From NCBI RefSeq assembly GCF_039522605.1, contig NZ_BAAADS010000015.1, forward strand, positions 110,769 to 174,768: a stretch of 64,000 bases of DNA. Reading direction: 5' to 3'. The DNA comes from Lentibacillus siamensis. Its GTDB lineage: Bacteria; Bacillota; Bacilli; Bacillales; Amphibacillaceae. The notes under the pieces were generated by a model. That model saw only the letters and a program-made list of their open reading frames with translations, made no database searches and was not told where the DNA came from. The translations under genes were made by a program, and so were the position numbers. This document shows, one piece after another, positions 1 through 7,608 of this stretch (positions within the stretch are counted from its first letter, which is position 1; the number at the start of each line of letters is the position of its first letter).

Positions 1-115
1 CATTACTATTTAGGGAGGTATTGTCATCGCCGGTATTGGTTCCATTGATTAAATTTCGCGACATTTGGTTAGCTAATCGCAAAAGATTTCTCTGGCGGTT
101 TGTAAGGTTTGCCAA
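1..115 (-). CDS. Partial 5' end of an unrecognised protein running off the window
   Basis: A reading frame opens with TTG after an AAAGGA ribosome site about 10 bases upstream and stays open for 38 codons to the window edge. The peptide begins MANLTNRQRNLLRLANQ and continues rich in Asn, Thr and Asp. It lies downstream of two CotX-type genes on the same strand, so a small spore-surface protein is possible, but I do not recognise the family. With only 38 codons the call rests on the ribosome site and open frame. Confidence 0.35.
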   Translation of the reverse strand, partial: MANLTNRQRNLLRLANQMSRNLINGTNTGDDNTSLNSN

Positions 116-218
116 TATTATTCATTCCTTTCCTATGGTTTTTATAGGGCCCCTACTTAAACAACTTAATAGAAGGCCCAACCGGATATTTACTATTTCC
201 GTGTTTTCTCTCACTACA

Positions 219-662
219 TCAAAGAATTTCTAGACTAACGACGATCGCAACTAGAACCTGGAATAACAATTGGATATTAATTGCTATATCCGTATCAGTT
301 GTAGTGATTTCAATATCTCTGGATTGCTCTACAATTGTTTTTTGGCGCCCGCCTTGTCTGGTCTTGATCATTTGACCAAGTTCCTGTGAAATATCATTTG
401 ATTGAGAGTCCCCAATTGCGATGTTTAGCACTGCCGCGATTGCTGCCTGAATACCAAGCTGTAAAGAAATTGCCACCTGCGTATCAGTAGTGGTTACATT
501 GATATTCTCGGAATCTTTAATGATAATCCATTCATCCGATACTTGTTGATTTGATACGGACTGTTCCGCTCCTTGATTCACAGTTGCGTCATTTTGGCTG
601 TTATTACTTTCATTGCAATGATCAAGGGCACGCCACTTATTATTTGTTGTCATATAACTCAC
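219..662 (-). CDS. CotX/CotV-type spore coat protein
   Basis: Predicted structural protein of the insoluble outer spore coat. About 147 residues, with two copies of the coat X/V domain: one around residues 45-100 (core TTTDTQVAISLQ, then IAIGDS) and one over the last 45 residues (TTTDTDIAINIQ). The repeated TDT-hydrophobic-Q pattern is the family hallmark. The N-terminus is polar and Asn/Gln-rich. A GTG start at 662 is preferred because AAGGAG lies 12 bases upstream; TTG at 674 and ATG at 653 are alternatives. It follows a paralogue in the same orientation with only 27 bases between, so the pair is probably one late mother-cell operon. CotX versus CotV cannot be decided. Confidence 0.8.
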   Translation of the reverse strand: MSYMTTNNKWRALDHCNESNNSQNDATVNQGAEQSVSNQQVSDEWIIIKDSENINVTTTDTQVAISLQLGIQAAIAAVLNIAIGDSQSNDISQELGQMIKTRQGGRQKTIVEQSRDIEITTTDTDIAINIQLLFQVLVAIVVSLEIL

Positions 663-689
663 TATTTCTTCCAACTCCTTCCTTTTAAA

Positions 690-1250
690 TTATAAAACAT
701 CGACCATAACGACCAACGCCAACAGTAATTGCAGGAGAAGCTGAATATTAATAACAAGGTCTGTATCTGTAGTAGTTACGGTTGCGTCTTTTGTGTTATA
801 GATGAAGATTTTTTGTTTGTTGACTTGGTCGGCATTAAAATGCTGCATGAGTTCCTGTGATACAGAGTTACTCCTGTTTGAGTCTCCAATTGCAATGTTA
901 AGGACCAATGTGATTGCCAACTGCAAACTGGCTTGAAGGGAAAGTGCTGCCTGCGTGTCCGTTGAATCGACCGTTATATTACAGGACTCCTTCACCCAAA
1001 TCATTTCAGCTGACTCCTGGTCCATAAAAGAGTATTGATCTCCTTCTTGCGTAACGGTTGCATCGGCATCATCGAAATAACGGTCAAATTCGTTATCTGA
1101 TCTATATTTGTCATTACACTTGTTACATTCTGTGCTGCATTGCTCTTCTTCACAATGGTTACAACATTGGTGATGATCTGATTTTTTCCGGCCTTTATAG
1201 TAAAAGTATTTACTTTTCCTGCCGGTTGAATGAGATTTATTAGACGACAT
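690..1250 (-). CDS. CotX-like spore coat protein with Cys/His-rich N-terminus
   Basis: 186 residues with two coat X/V domains (TDTQAALSLQ near residue 110; TDTDLVINIQ near 165). The N-terminal 50 residues carry a Cys/His cluster (CCNHCEEEQCSTECNKC), suited to disulfide cross-linking or metal binding; B. subtilis CotX is likewise part of the cross-linked insoluble coat. The ATG follows AAAGGAGTG at good spacing. Upstream on the minus strand a CATAGATTG block resembles the -10 of sigma-K promoters, but I could not place a convincing -35, so late-sporulation control is inferred mainly from the family. Forms a tandem pair with the smaller paralogue downstream. Confidence 0.85.
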   Translation of the reverse strand: MSSNKSHSTGRKSKYFYYKGRKKSDHHQCCNHCEEEQCSTECNKCNDKYRSDNEFDRYFDDADATVTQEGDQYSFMDQESAEMIWVKESCNITVDSTDTQAALSLQASLQLAITLVLNIAIGDSNRSNSVSQELMQHFNADQVNKQKIFIYNTKDATVTTTDTDLVINIQLLLQLLLALVVMVDVL

Positions 1251-1337
1251 ATTAACACTCCTTTCTTTGGTTAATAACAATCTATGGATTTTCCTACTAA
1301 AAGACTGTACACATTAACCAAAATCTCATTTTTTTTC

Positions 1338-1372
1338 AAAATTAAAGAAAACACCTATCAATAGGTGTTTTC
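1338..1372 (-). terminator. Rho-independent terminator of the 1385-1603 gene
   Basis: A perfect hairpin (GAAAACACCTAT / ATAGGTGTTTTC) is followed on the minus strand by TTTAATTTT. It separates the small gene at 1385 from the CotX pair. Confidence 0.7.
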
Positions 1373-1384
1373 ATTAATAGAGTT

Positions 1385-1603
1385 TTATTCACTTGATTTG
1401 TTCGTGTTTTTTTCCCCTTTATTAAACTGATCAACCTGCTGCCTTAAGTCCTCAACCATTTCTTTTAGCATTTGTTTCTGTTCATTTGATAAACTTTCTT
1501 TTACCTTTTCTGGTTTAACATTATTCCTTTTAAATATATCGTCAATCATTAATTTGATAACCTTGTCAGGGAATGCTTGATTTTTGGATGAATCGCCCCC
1601 CAT
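1385..1603 (-). CDS. Small charged protein, possibly spore-coat (CotW-like)
   Basis: A 72-residue, highly charged, helix-prone protein ending in a Lys/Asn/Ser tail. The middle (residues 20-60, KVKESLSNEQKQMLKEMVEDL) looks like an amphipathic helix or short coiled coil. No catalytic motif is visible. Its position beside CotX-type genes recalls the cotVWXYZ cluster, where CotW is a similarly small partner of CotX. That is only an analogy by context and size. Start ATG with AGGTG upstream. A CATAnnnTA block at 1636-1644 (minus) matches the sigma-K -10 consensus and would fit mother-cell expression. Confidence 0.55.
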   Translation of the reverse strand: MGGDSSKNQAFPDKVIKLMIDDIFKRNNVKPEKVKESLSNEQKQMLKEMVEDLRQQVDQFNKGEKNTNKSSE

Positions 1604-1748
1604 ATTGATTTCACCTGCCTTATTTAAAGTTAGTATATACTATGGTTTGCAGTATCAATTGACTGTATTGTTGTCTATCTTCCTCAATTGAATTACACAG
1701 AGGAAACAATAAATATACCTTTTCCGACAAGTATACTTTCTTCTACAT

Positions 1749-1786
1749 TAAAATAGCATGATCATCCACGGGGATAACCATGCTAT
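1749..1786 (-). terminator. Terminator downstream of lipA
   Basis: Inverted repeat ATAGCATG / CATGCTAT with an internal ATCC/GGAT pair, followed on the minus strand by TTTT, just after the lipA stop codon. Confidence 0.7.
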
Positions 1787-1798
1787 GTTGCTGCTGGA

Positions 1799-2743
1799 TT
1801 AAAAAGTGAAATCAACCTGCGTATCTTCCTGCTCTTCATAACCTTTCATGTATTTGATTCTGCGCTGGGCTGCTCCTTTAGTTACCTGTTCGTCAGCGTG
1901 ATAGGATGAACGGACAAGCGGACCTGCCTCACAATGGCTGAAGCCTTTTTTTAGAGCAATTTCTTTTAGTTCTTCAAATTCGTCCGGGTGATAATAACGT
2001 TCAACGTTCAAATGTTTCTTGGTTGGCTGCAGGTACTGGCCGATCGTCATAATGTTTACGTCGTGTGCCAGCAGGTCATCCATTGCCTGGATAATTTCGT
2101 CCTTTTCCTCGCCAAGTCCAACCATGATACTTGATTTTGTCGGCGTTTTCGGTGCGATTTCTTTGACACGCTGCAGCAATGTCAGAGAGCGGTCATACAT
2201 TGCCCGGGCACGCACACGCTTGGTCAGACGGCGGACGGTTTCAATATTATGGTTAAAAATATCCGGTTTACTGTCCATCAGTGTGTGCAGACTGTCGTAG
2301 TCTCCCTTCATGTCCGACGGCAAAATTTCAATTGTACATCCAGGATTCTGGGCGCGTACAGCACGGACTGTATTGGCGAATACCTGGGCACCGCCATCAT
2401 CCAGATCATCCCGGGCCACTGATGTGATGACGACATGCTTGAGCCCCATTATGCCGACTGAGTCCGCCACCCGTTTTGGCTCACCCCAGTCGAGTTCATT
2501 CGGCATTCCGGTTTTAATGGCACAGAAGCGGCATCCACGCGTACACGTATCACCGAGAATCATGAATGTTGCGGTTTTGCGCTCGCTCCAGCATTCATGG
2601 ATATTCGGACAGCGAGCTTCTTCACAAACGGTGTTCAATCGATTTTCGCGCATCAATTTTTTTAAACTGCGGTATGATTTATTTGTATTGATTCGTGTTT
2701 TCAGCCATTCCGGTTTACGTAAGTATTTTTCCTGTTTTGCCAC
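1799..2743 (-). CDS. lipA: Lipoyl synthase
   Basis: Radical-SAM enzyme that inserts two sulfurs into the octanoyl group carried on lipoyl domains. 314 residues, close to B. subtilis LipA. Both iron-sulfur sites are visible: auxiliary-cluster cysteines 40, 45 and 51 (VCEEARCPNIHEC) and the radical-SAM C-x3-C-x2-C at 67, 71 and 74 (CTRGCRFC). The C-terminal RSSYHADEQ contains the serine that ligates the auxiliary cluster. GTG start 9 bases after AAGGAG. It begins 2 bases after the lipM stop, so the two are co-transcribed, and the pair would provide de novo lipoylation of the 2-oxoacid dehydrogenases and GcvH. The operon lies behind a TPP riboswitch, which is unusual. Confidence 0.95.
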   Translation of the reverse strand: MAKQEKYLRKPEWLKTRINTNKSYRSLKKLMRENRLNTVCEEARCPNIHECWSERKTATFMILGDTCTRGCRFCAIKTGMPNELDWGEPKRVADSVGIMGLKHVVITSVARDDLDDGGAQVFANTVRAVRAQNPGCTIEILPSDMKGDYDSLHTLMDSKPDIFNHNIETVRRLTKRVRARAMYDRSLTLLQRVKEIAPKTPTKSSIMVGLGEEKDEIIQAMDDLLAHDVNIMTIGQYLQPTKKHLNVERYYHPDEFEELKEIALKKGFSHCEAGPLVRSSYHADEQVTKGAAQRRIKYMKGYEEQEDTQVDFTF

Positions 2744-2745
2744 AC

Positions 2746-3552
2746 TTACACGCTCCTTGTTGGTTGTTTGGTTGAATAGTTTGTTTGGGCCAGCTCCATT
2801 ACCTCATCCCATTGACTTTTCGATAGTGTAATTGGCTCAAGCTGGAGGTCCAATCCATCTCTGAATCCTTCATAAAATGCCTGCTTAACTGTTTCGTATG
2901 TGTGCCGTTGTGCAGTCAGTTGATTAATGGCAGTTGCTTTTTGTGCAAATGCCTGACGTTTTCTCGCTTTAACTTTCTCATTTGGAAAAACAAATAAGTC
3001 AAATAGCATGGCTTCATCAATGGATAGTGGTATGGCCCCGTGCTGCAACAGAACTCCCCGCTTTCGTGTCTGCGCATTGCCTGATAGTTTTTTGCCGTCT
3101 GCAACCATTTCATAAAAAGCGGGGCGTTCAAAGCAAATGGCGCTTCTATCTCCCGACAGGTCCTCGGCATAATTTGCATCAATCCCAAGGTTTTTGAACC
3201 CCCGGATAATGCCTTTTGACAAAAGATAGTATGCTTTTTGGATGGATGACGGGATCTCGGGATTCTTTTCAGAGATGACAATGCTGTATGTCAGTTCATC
3301 ATCATGCAATACTGCACTACCACCAGTCAACCGACGTACATACTGACATTGTTGTTTGTGCAGATTGTGAAAATCAATTTCGGATTCTTTCTGAAAATGT
3401 CCCAGTGATAAACTTGGATTTTTCCAGCCGTAAAACCTTAGTACTGGTGGGATTTTCCCATCGCTGTGCCAGTTCAATAATGTTTCATCCAATGCCATAT
3501 TCACGGAAGCATCATGAATTCCGCTGTCCAAAAATCCCCATTTTTGATGCAT
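2746..3552 (-). CDS. lipM: Octanoyltransferase LipM
   Basis: Cofactor transferase of the BPL/LplA/LipB fold that moves octanoate from acyl carrier protein onto GcvH, the first step of lipoylation in Bacillus. 268 residues, with strong residue-by-residue similarity to B. subtilis LipM: RFYGW (40-43), RRLTGG (73-78), LTYSIV and SAICFERPAFYE, where Cys140 matches the catalytic cysteine. LipM attacks with a cysteine inside SxxCF; lipoate ligases such as LplJ lack it, which favours LipM over ligase. ATG start with AAGGAGG at correct spacing. First gene of the lipM-lipA operon; a TPP riboswitch and a hairpin lie in its 5' leader. Confidence 0.92.
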   Translation of the reverse strand: MHQKWGFLDSGIHDASVNMALDETLLNWHSDGKIPPVLRFYGWKNPSLSLGHFQKESEIDFHNLHKQQCQYVRRLTGGSAVLHDDELTYSIVISEKNPEIPSSIQKAYYLLSKGIIRGFKNLGIDANYAEDLSGDRSAICFERPAFYEMVADGKKLSGNAQTRKRGVLLQHGAIPLSIDEAMLFDLFVFPNEKVKARKRQAFAQKATAINQLTAQRHTYETVKQAFYEGFRDGLDLQLEPITLSKSQWDEVMELAQTNYSTKQPTRSV

Positions 3553-3589
3553 AATGTTACCTCCTTCGCTGATAACGTAAGAAACTTCC

Positions 3590-3626
3590 GGATAAATTTA
3601 AAGACTGCAACCAGTGGGCTGCAGTC
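3590..3626 (-). terminator. Hairpin between TPP riboswitch and lipM (likely expression platform)
   Basis: The minus strand reads GACTGCAGCC - ACT - GGTTGCAGTC, a strong stem-loop, then TTTAAATTT. It starts about 27 bases after the riboswitch aptamer and about 40 bases before the lipM start codon, the usual place for a riboswitch-controlled terminator. Part of the 5' arm (GTGCAGTC) occurs again at the aptamer's 3' edge, which could serve in antiterminator pairing. Confidence 0.65.
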
Positions 3627-3652
3627 AGGTTAAATATATGTAAAATGACTGC

Positions 3653-3736
3653 ACTTTCCCACGCTGGTATTATCCGGTTCGGGTTCAAGGGTCGGAATAA
3701 ATGTATTCCTCTCAGCCAGTCAGCTCCCCTAGTGCT
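3653..3736 (-). promoter_or_regulatory. TPP riboswitch (THI element)
   Basis: On the minus strand the conserved blocks of the thiamine pyrophosphate aptamer appear in order: ACTAGGGGAGC, then CTGAGA, a variable hairpin (GGAATA..TATTCC), ACCCTTGAACC, GGATAATACCAGCG and the closing GGGAAAGTG. All match the THI-box consensus closely. The only gene downstream on this strand is lipM, followed by lipA; no thiamine gene intervenes. High TPP would be expected to stop transcription before lipM. Confidence 0.92.
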
Positions 3737-3943
3737 AAAAAATGGTATTTAATTATTACTCATTATCTTAACGGGAAACTTTCACAATGTAAAGGTTCCA
3801 ACGAATCATATTTTGAGGCAGGTGCGCAGCCCGGGGACCCCATTCGACCCCATTCGGAGGGGCTAATGCGATTGAATCACGATTCCGGAGTGGGTACCCG
3901 CTATTTTGCGTGCGCTATCCACGATTCGCAGAAATTATTTCGA

Positions 3944-4058
3944 AAAAGAGGTTGGGACAAATCGGAAAGTGAAAATTAAAAGTCGAACGATTCTAGCGGC
4001 TGAGCCTATCACGTTAATTCGTCTCTTCTTTTGATAAAACCCTTTTTGTCCCAGCTTC
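3944..4058 (-). repeat. GTTGGGACAAA inverted-repeat element serving as trpA terminator
   Basis: The element is bounded by AGCTGGGACAAA on one side and TTTGTCCCAAC on the other, about 110 bases apart, with a T-rich 3' edge on the minus strand (CTCTTTTTCG). Elements with these ends recur widely in Firmicute genomes. Here it starts a few bases past the trpA stop, so it probably doubles as the trp operon terminator. The interior shows no coding potential. The remaining bases 3737-3943 hold no gene that I can support. Confidence 0.55.
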
Positions 4059-4066
4059 ATTTTTAA

Positions 4067-4840
4067 TTAGATGCTTTCCTGTATCAACTTTTGAACATTT
4101 TTCGTCTCATTCTGATGCAAAAAGTTCACGATAGTACTTCCTATAATAACCCCATCACATGCGTCGGCAAGGTTGTGTGCCTGTGAACTGGTCGAGACGC
4201 CAAATCCGGCCAGTACCGGTTTATCAGTGTACTGTTTCAGCTTTTGCAGATAGCCTTTTACCTTATTGTCATGTGCTCTTCTGGCCCCGGTTGTACCAGT
4301 GACAGAAACGGCATAAAGAAAACCCTCTGTCCGCTCGGCAATTTTTTGCAGGCGGTCATCTGGTGACGTCATCGCAGCAAGCCGGATACAGGAAATGTTA
4401 TTTTGGTGTAAATCATCTGTGATTATTCCTTCCTCTTCCAGTGGAAGGTCAGGAACGATGACTCCGTTCACTCCGGCATCGGCACAATCTTTGGCGAATT
4501 TTTCAGTGCCATATTTAAAGACCGGATTCAGGTAGGTCATTAAAATAACCGGTACTGTCCGTGTGTCAGCAAAGCTTTTTAACGTTTCCAGAACAGTGGT
4601 AAGGGTCGTGCCATTTTTCAGGGACCGCTGACCGGCATCCTGAATGGTCGGTCCGTCAGCAACGGGGTCTGAAAAGGGAATCCCCAGTTCCACGGCCGCA
4701 GCGCCACTCTGCTGTAAAAATTCCAGCTGCTCCTCCAATTGATCAAGTGGTTTGTCACCGGCCATGATATATGGGACAATCACCTTCTTGTTGTTTTCGA
4801 GTTTTTCCGCTAGTGCTTGGTCCAATTTCAAATTACTCAT
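4067..4840 (-). CDS. trpA: Tryptophan synthase alpha subunit
   Basis: Cleaves indole-3-glycerol phosphate to indole and glyceraldehyde 3-phosphate; indole is channelled to TrpB. 257 residues, TIM barrel, with the catalytic Glu and Asp in AAVELGIPFSDPVADGPTIQ (about residues 47-66). Start chosen at the ATG of MSNLKLDQ because GGAGGTG lies 6 bases upstream; a longer start at 4855 has no better site. It overlaps the trpB stop by 8 bases, so the two are translationally coupled. Last gene of trpEDCFBA. Confidence 0.95.
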   Translation of the reverse strand: MSNLKLDQALAEKLENNKKVIVPYIMAGDKPLDQLEEQLEFLQQSGAAAVELGIPFSDPVADGPTIQDAGQRSLKNGTTLTTVLETLKSFADTRTVPVILMTYLNPVFKYGTEKFAKDCADAGVNGVIVPDLPLEEEGIITDDLHQNNISCIRLAAMTSPDDRLQKIAERTEGFLYAVSVTGTTGARRAHDNKVKGYLQKLKQYTDKPVLAGFGVSTSSQAHNLADACDGVIIGSTIVNFLHQNETKNVQKLIQESI

Positions 4841-6038
4841 TAACCTCACCTCCAAGTACGTCTTTTACTGATTCAACGTCTTTATCACCACGGCCTGATA
4901 AGCAAATAACCAATGACTCGTCTTTGTTCATGTTTTTTACTTGTTTCAATGCGTATGCAACGGCATGCGCGCTTTCTAAAGCAGGTATAATCCCTTCTGT
5001 TTGCGATAATAGTTTGAATGCGTACAGTGCTTCATCATCTGTGATTGATGTGTAGGTTACCCGGTTCGAATCATGAAGATGGCTGTGTTCAGGTCCAATT
5101 CCCGGGTAATCAAGTCCTGCTGAAATCGAGTGCGCCTCTTCAATTTGACCATCTTTATCCTGAAGCAGATGAGTCATCGTACCGTGCAAAACGCCAACAT
5201 TTCCGGCAGTGATGGTAGCGGCGTGTTTGTTTGATTCAATACCGCTTCCGCCTGCTTCAACCCCATAAAGGCGGACCTGTTCATCCTCAATAAACGGATA
5301 AAACATTCCCATTGCATTGCTGCCGCCGCCAACACAAGCTATGACAGCATCAGGCAGCTGGCCGTTGAGTTCCTGAAATTGTCGTTTTGTTTCCTGACCG
5401 ATAACTGACTGAAAATCGCGAACCATTTTAGGAAACGGGTGCGGCCCGACGACAGATCCGATAATATAATGGGTATCTTCCACGTGTGAGACCCAGTAGC
5501 GAAGTGCTTCATTTACCGCATCTTTCAAGGTTCCGCTTCCCTGTGAGACACTTTCTACTTTTGCGCCAAGCAATTCCATCCGGAACACATTGAGTTTTTG
5601 TCTGCGGATATCTTCTTCCCCCATGAAAACAACACATTCCAGACCAAGCAGGGCGCATACGGTGGCTGTAGCAACACCGTGCTGACCGGCACCGGTTTCT
5701 GCAACGACTTTCTTTTTGCCCATGCGGAGCGTTAACAATGCCTGGCCGATGGTGTTATTGATTTTGTGTGCACCGGTATGGTTAAGATCCTCGCGTTTCA
5801 GATAAATAGACGGACCGCCCAGCTGTTTCGATAAATTTTCAGCATGGTAAAGAGGCGTTTCCCGTCCGACATACTGTTTTAAATAGTAGTCCAGTTCTGA
5901 TGTGAAAGCAGGATCATTTTTTGCAGATTCATAGGCTTCCTCCAATTCATAAATTGCGGGCATCAGCAGTTCCGGAACAAATTTGCCGCCAAAGCTGCCA
6001 TACCTACCTGTTGGATCAGGCATTGTATAAGTTGTCAT
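4833..6038 (-). CDS. trpB: Tryptophan synthase beta subunit
   Basis: PLP enzyme condensing indole with serine. 401 residues. The Schiff-base lysine is Lys92 in HTGAHKINN, and the phosphate-binding loop GGGSNA lies near residue 235. Start motif TYTMPDPTGRYGSFGGKFVPE is typical of the family. Ribosome site GAGGATGA lies before the ATG. It is separated from trpF by about 170 bases filled with a 21-bp repeat array, the only large gap inside the operon. Confidence 0.96.
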   Translation of the reverse strand: MTTYTMPDPTGRYGSFGGKFVPELLMPAIYELEEAYESAKNDPAFTSELDYYLKQYVGRETPLYHAENLSKQLGGPSIYLKREDLNHTGAHKINNTIGQALLTLRMGKKKVVAETGAGQHGVATATVCALLGLECVVFMGEEDIRRQKLNVFRMELLGAKVESVSQGSGTLKDAVNEALRYWVSHVEDTHYIIGSVVGPHPFPKMVRDFQSVIGQETKRQFQELNGQLPDAVIACVGGGSNAMGMFYPFIEDEQVRLYGVEAGGSGIESNKHAATITAGNVGVLHGTMTHLLQDKDGQIEEAHSISAGLDYPGIGPEHSHLHDSNRVTYTSITDDEALYAFKLLSQTEGIIPALESAHAVAYALKQVKNMNKDESLVICLSGRGDKDVESVKDVLGGEVNE

Positions 6039-6058
6039 TGTTCATCATCCTCTCATTG

Positions 6059-6210
6059 TTTATCAGTCACTTCGTAAAGTTTATCAGTCAGTTTTGCTGG
6101 TTTATCGGTCACTTCGTAAAGTTTATCAGTCGGTTTCGTTCGTTTATCAGTCACTTCGCAAGATTTATCAGTCACTTTGCAAATCTATCAGCAACTTCAG
6201 GGATTCTATC
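6059..6210. repeat. 21-bp tandem array inside the trp operon (trpF-trpB gap)
   Basis: Eight imperfect units built on TTTATCAGTCACTTCG begin at 6059, 6080, 6101, 6122, 6143, 6164, 6184 and 6205, that is every 21 bp with one 20. The last unit runs into the trpF stop codon. Units are contiguous without spacers. The array fills nearly the whole intercistronic region, and a coding role is not supported (no ribosome site for either strand's open frames). Confidence 0.85.
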
Positions 6211-6817
6211 AGGATTTCGCTTTTGCCTCGTGGACAAAACGGACAATTTTGTCGGCATCTTTTTGTCCGTCCGTTTCCACACCGCTGGAAACGTCGACAC
6301 CGGCCGGATGGACTGCCGCAATTGCTTCCTGCACATTGTCAGGATTGAGTCCGCCTGCCAAAATAATCTTGTTCAGATCAACCCCGCCGCCAGATAGTAA
6401 ATTCCAATCAAACGTTGTACCATTTCCGCCGCGGTTCGGTCCGCGCGGGCTGTCAATCAACAGAAACTCACTCGGAAATGATGCGGCTGCTGCTGATGCA
6501 AATTCATTGGTCATCGGGTTTGCCTTAATAACCGGATAGGAAAGACTGCCGGCAAATTCCGGCGTTTCATCCCCATGCAGCTGAATCAGATCAAGGTCGG
6601 CAATTTCAGCAGTCCGCTCAATTGCCTCTTTTGTTTCGTTCACAAAAACACCGACTTTCCGGACTGATGAGGAGAGGCTGATACCAATTTCAGCCGCCTG
6701 TTCCGGTGTGACCTGCCGTTTGCTTGGGGCGAAAACAAATCCGATAAAATCAGCACCAGCATCCGCTGCCGAGTGTGCTGCCTCCTTTGTTTGAATGCCA
6801 CAAATTTTAACGAGCAT
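6209..6817 (-). CDS. trpF: Phosphoribosylanthranilate isomerase
   Basis: Third step of tryptophan synthesis, an Amadori rearrangement of PRA to CdRP. 202 residues, TIM barrel. The start MLVKICGIQ holds the catalytic cysteine (Cys6), and the acid Asp sits in LLIDSPRGPNRGGNG near residue 132. The phosphate loop is LAGGLNPDNV and GVDVSSGVE. It overlaps trpC by 11 bases. The stop codon falls inside the last unit of the 21-bp array that follows. Confidence 0.95.
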   Translation of the reverse strand: MLVKICGIQTKEAAHSAADAGADFIGFVFAPSKRQVTPEQAAEIGISLSSSVRKVGVFVNETKEAIERTAEIADLDLIQLHGDETPEFAGSLSYPVIKANPMTNEFASAAAASFPSEFLLIDSPRGPNRGGNGTTFDWNLLSGGGVDLNKIILAGGLNPDNVQEAIAAVHPAGVDVSSGVETDGQKDADKIVRFVHEAKAKS

Positions 6818-7607
6818 TTGCAGCGTCCCCTTTCGATAACGGGATTTGCAACGCTTGGAATTGTTCGGTTAAATCTTCTGCCTGCATCAATGTTTCACCA
6901 ACCAAAATTCCATGTGCACCACTATTTCGGACGTGAAGTACATCGCTTCTTGTTTTTATGCCGCTCTCGCTGATCAGCACTGTTTCCGGGTTAGTTACCA
7001 TGGATGCAAGCCGTCCGAAAGTGTCCAAACTTACATTAAATGTTTTCAGGTCCCGGTTGTTAATGCCAATGATTGCTGCATCGAGCGTAACTGCCTGTTT
7101 CATTTCGTCTTCATTGTGCACTTCGCAAAGCACTTCCAGACCCTGTTCAGTTGCATACTGGTGCAGTTCCTTCAGTTTTTCCGGCGTGAGGGCTGCAACA
7201 ATTAACAGGATAATTGAAGCACCCGCAGCTTTGGCTTGATCAATCTGCACGGTATCGATAAAAAAATCTTTGCAAAGGATTGGCAGGTCAGTCGCTTCCC
7301 GGACATTCCGCACATCATCCATCGATCCTTTGAAAAATGTTTTGTCGGTCAGAACGGAAATTGCTCCTGCTCCACATGCTTCATACTTTTTTGCTTGTTC
7401 GGCCGGGTTCACTTCCAAATTGATCGATCCTTTGGAAGGGGAAGCTCGTTTAATTTCAGCGATGATGTTCATCGTTTCCGTGCTACGAAATGAATCAGCA
7501 ATACGCACAACAGATTTTTGATGTGCAGGTGCCGCTTTATTCGTTTCCAGTTTCAGCGTCCGTACTTCTTTTTCTTTTTCAGCGATGATTTTATCCAAGA
7601 TGGTCAT
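6807..7607 (-). CDS. trpC: Indole-3-glycerol phosphate synthase
   Basis: Decarboxylative ring closure of CdRP to indole-3-glycerol phosphate. 266 residues, TIM barrel: EIKRASPSKG (about 59-68), LCKDFFID with the catalytic Lys (near 118), GINNRDL (near 190) and SESGI / GILVGE at the phosphate site. Start set at the ATG of MTILDKII because AAAGGAGG is 9 bases upstream; the frame opens 21 bases earlier without a better site. It starts one base after the trpD stop. Confidence 0.95.
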   Translation of the reverse strand: MTILDKIIAEKEKEVRTLKLETNKAAPAHQKSVVRIADSFRSTETMNIIAEIKRASPSKGSINLEVNPAEQAKKYEACGAGAISVLTDKTFFKGSMDDVRNVREATDLPILCKDFFIDTVQIDQAKAAGASIILLIVAALTPEKLKELHQYATEQGLEVLCEVHNEDEMKQAVTLDAAIIGINNRDLKTFNVSLDTFGRLASMVTNPETVLISESGIKTRSDVLHVRNSGAHGILVGETLMQAEDLTEQFQALQIPLSKGDAANAR

Positions 7608-7608
7608 C

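Noticed and set aside
21..233. 70-codon plus-strand frame at the left edge
   Set aside because: No ribosome site; antisense to a better-supported minus-strand frame and to the intergenic region.
3701..3979. 92-codon open frame on the plus strand
   Set aside because: It starts inside the TPP riboswitch, runs through palindromic non-coding sequence, has no ribosome site and no family features.
5921..6397. Plus-strand frames across the trp array
   Set aside because: Created by the 21-bp (7-codon) periodicity plus antisense of trpF/trpB; no ribosome site and repetitive FISHF-type peptide.
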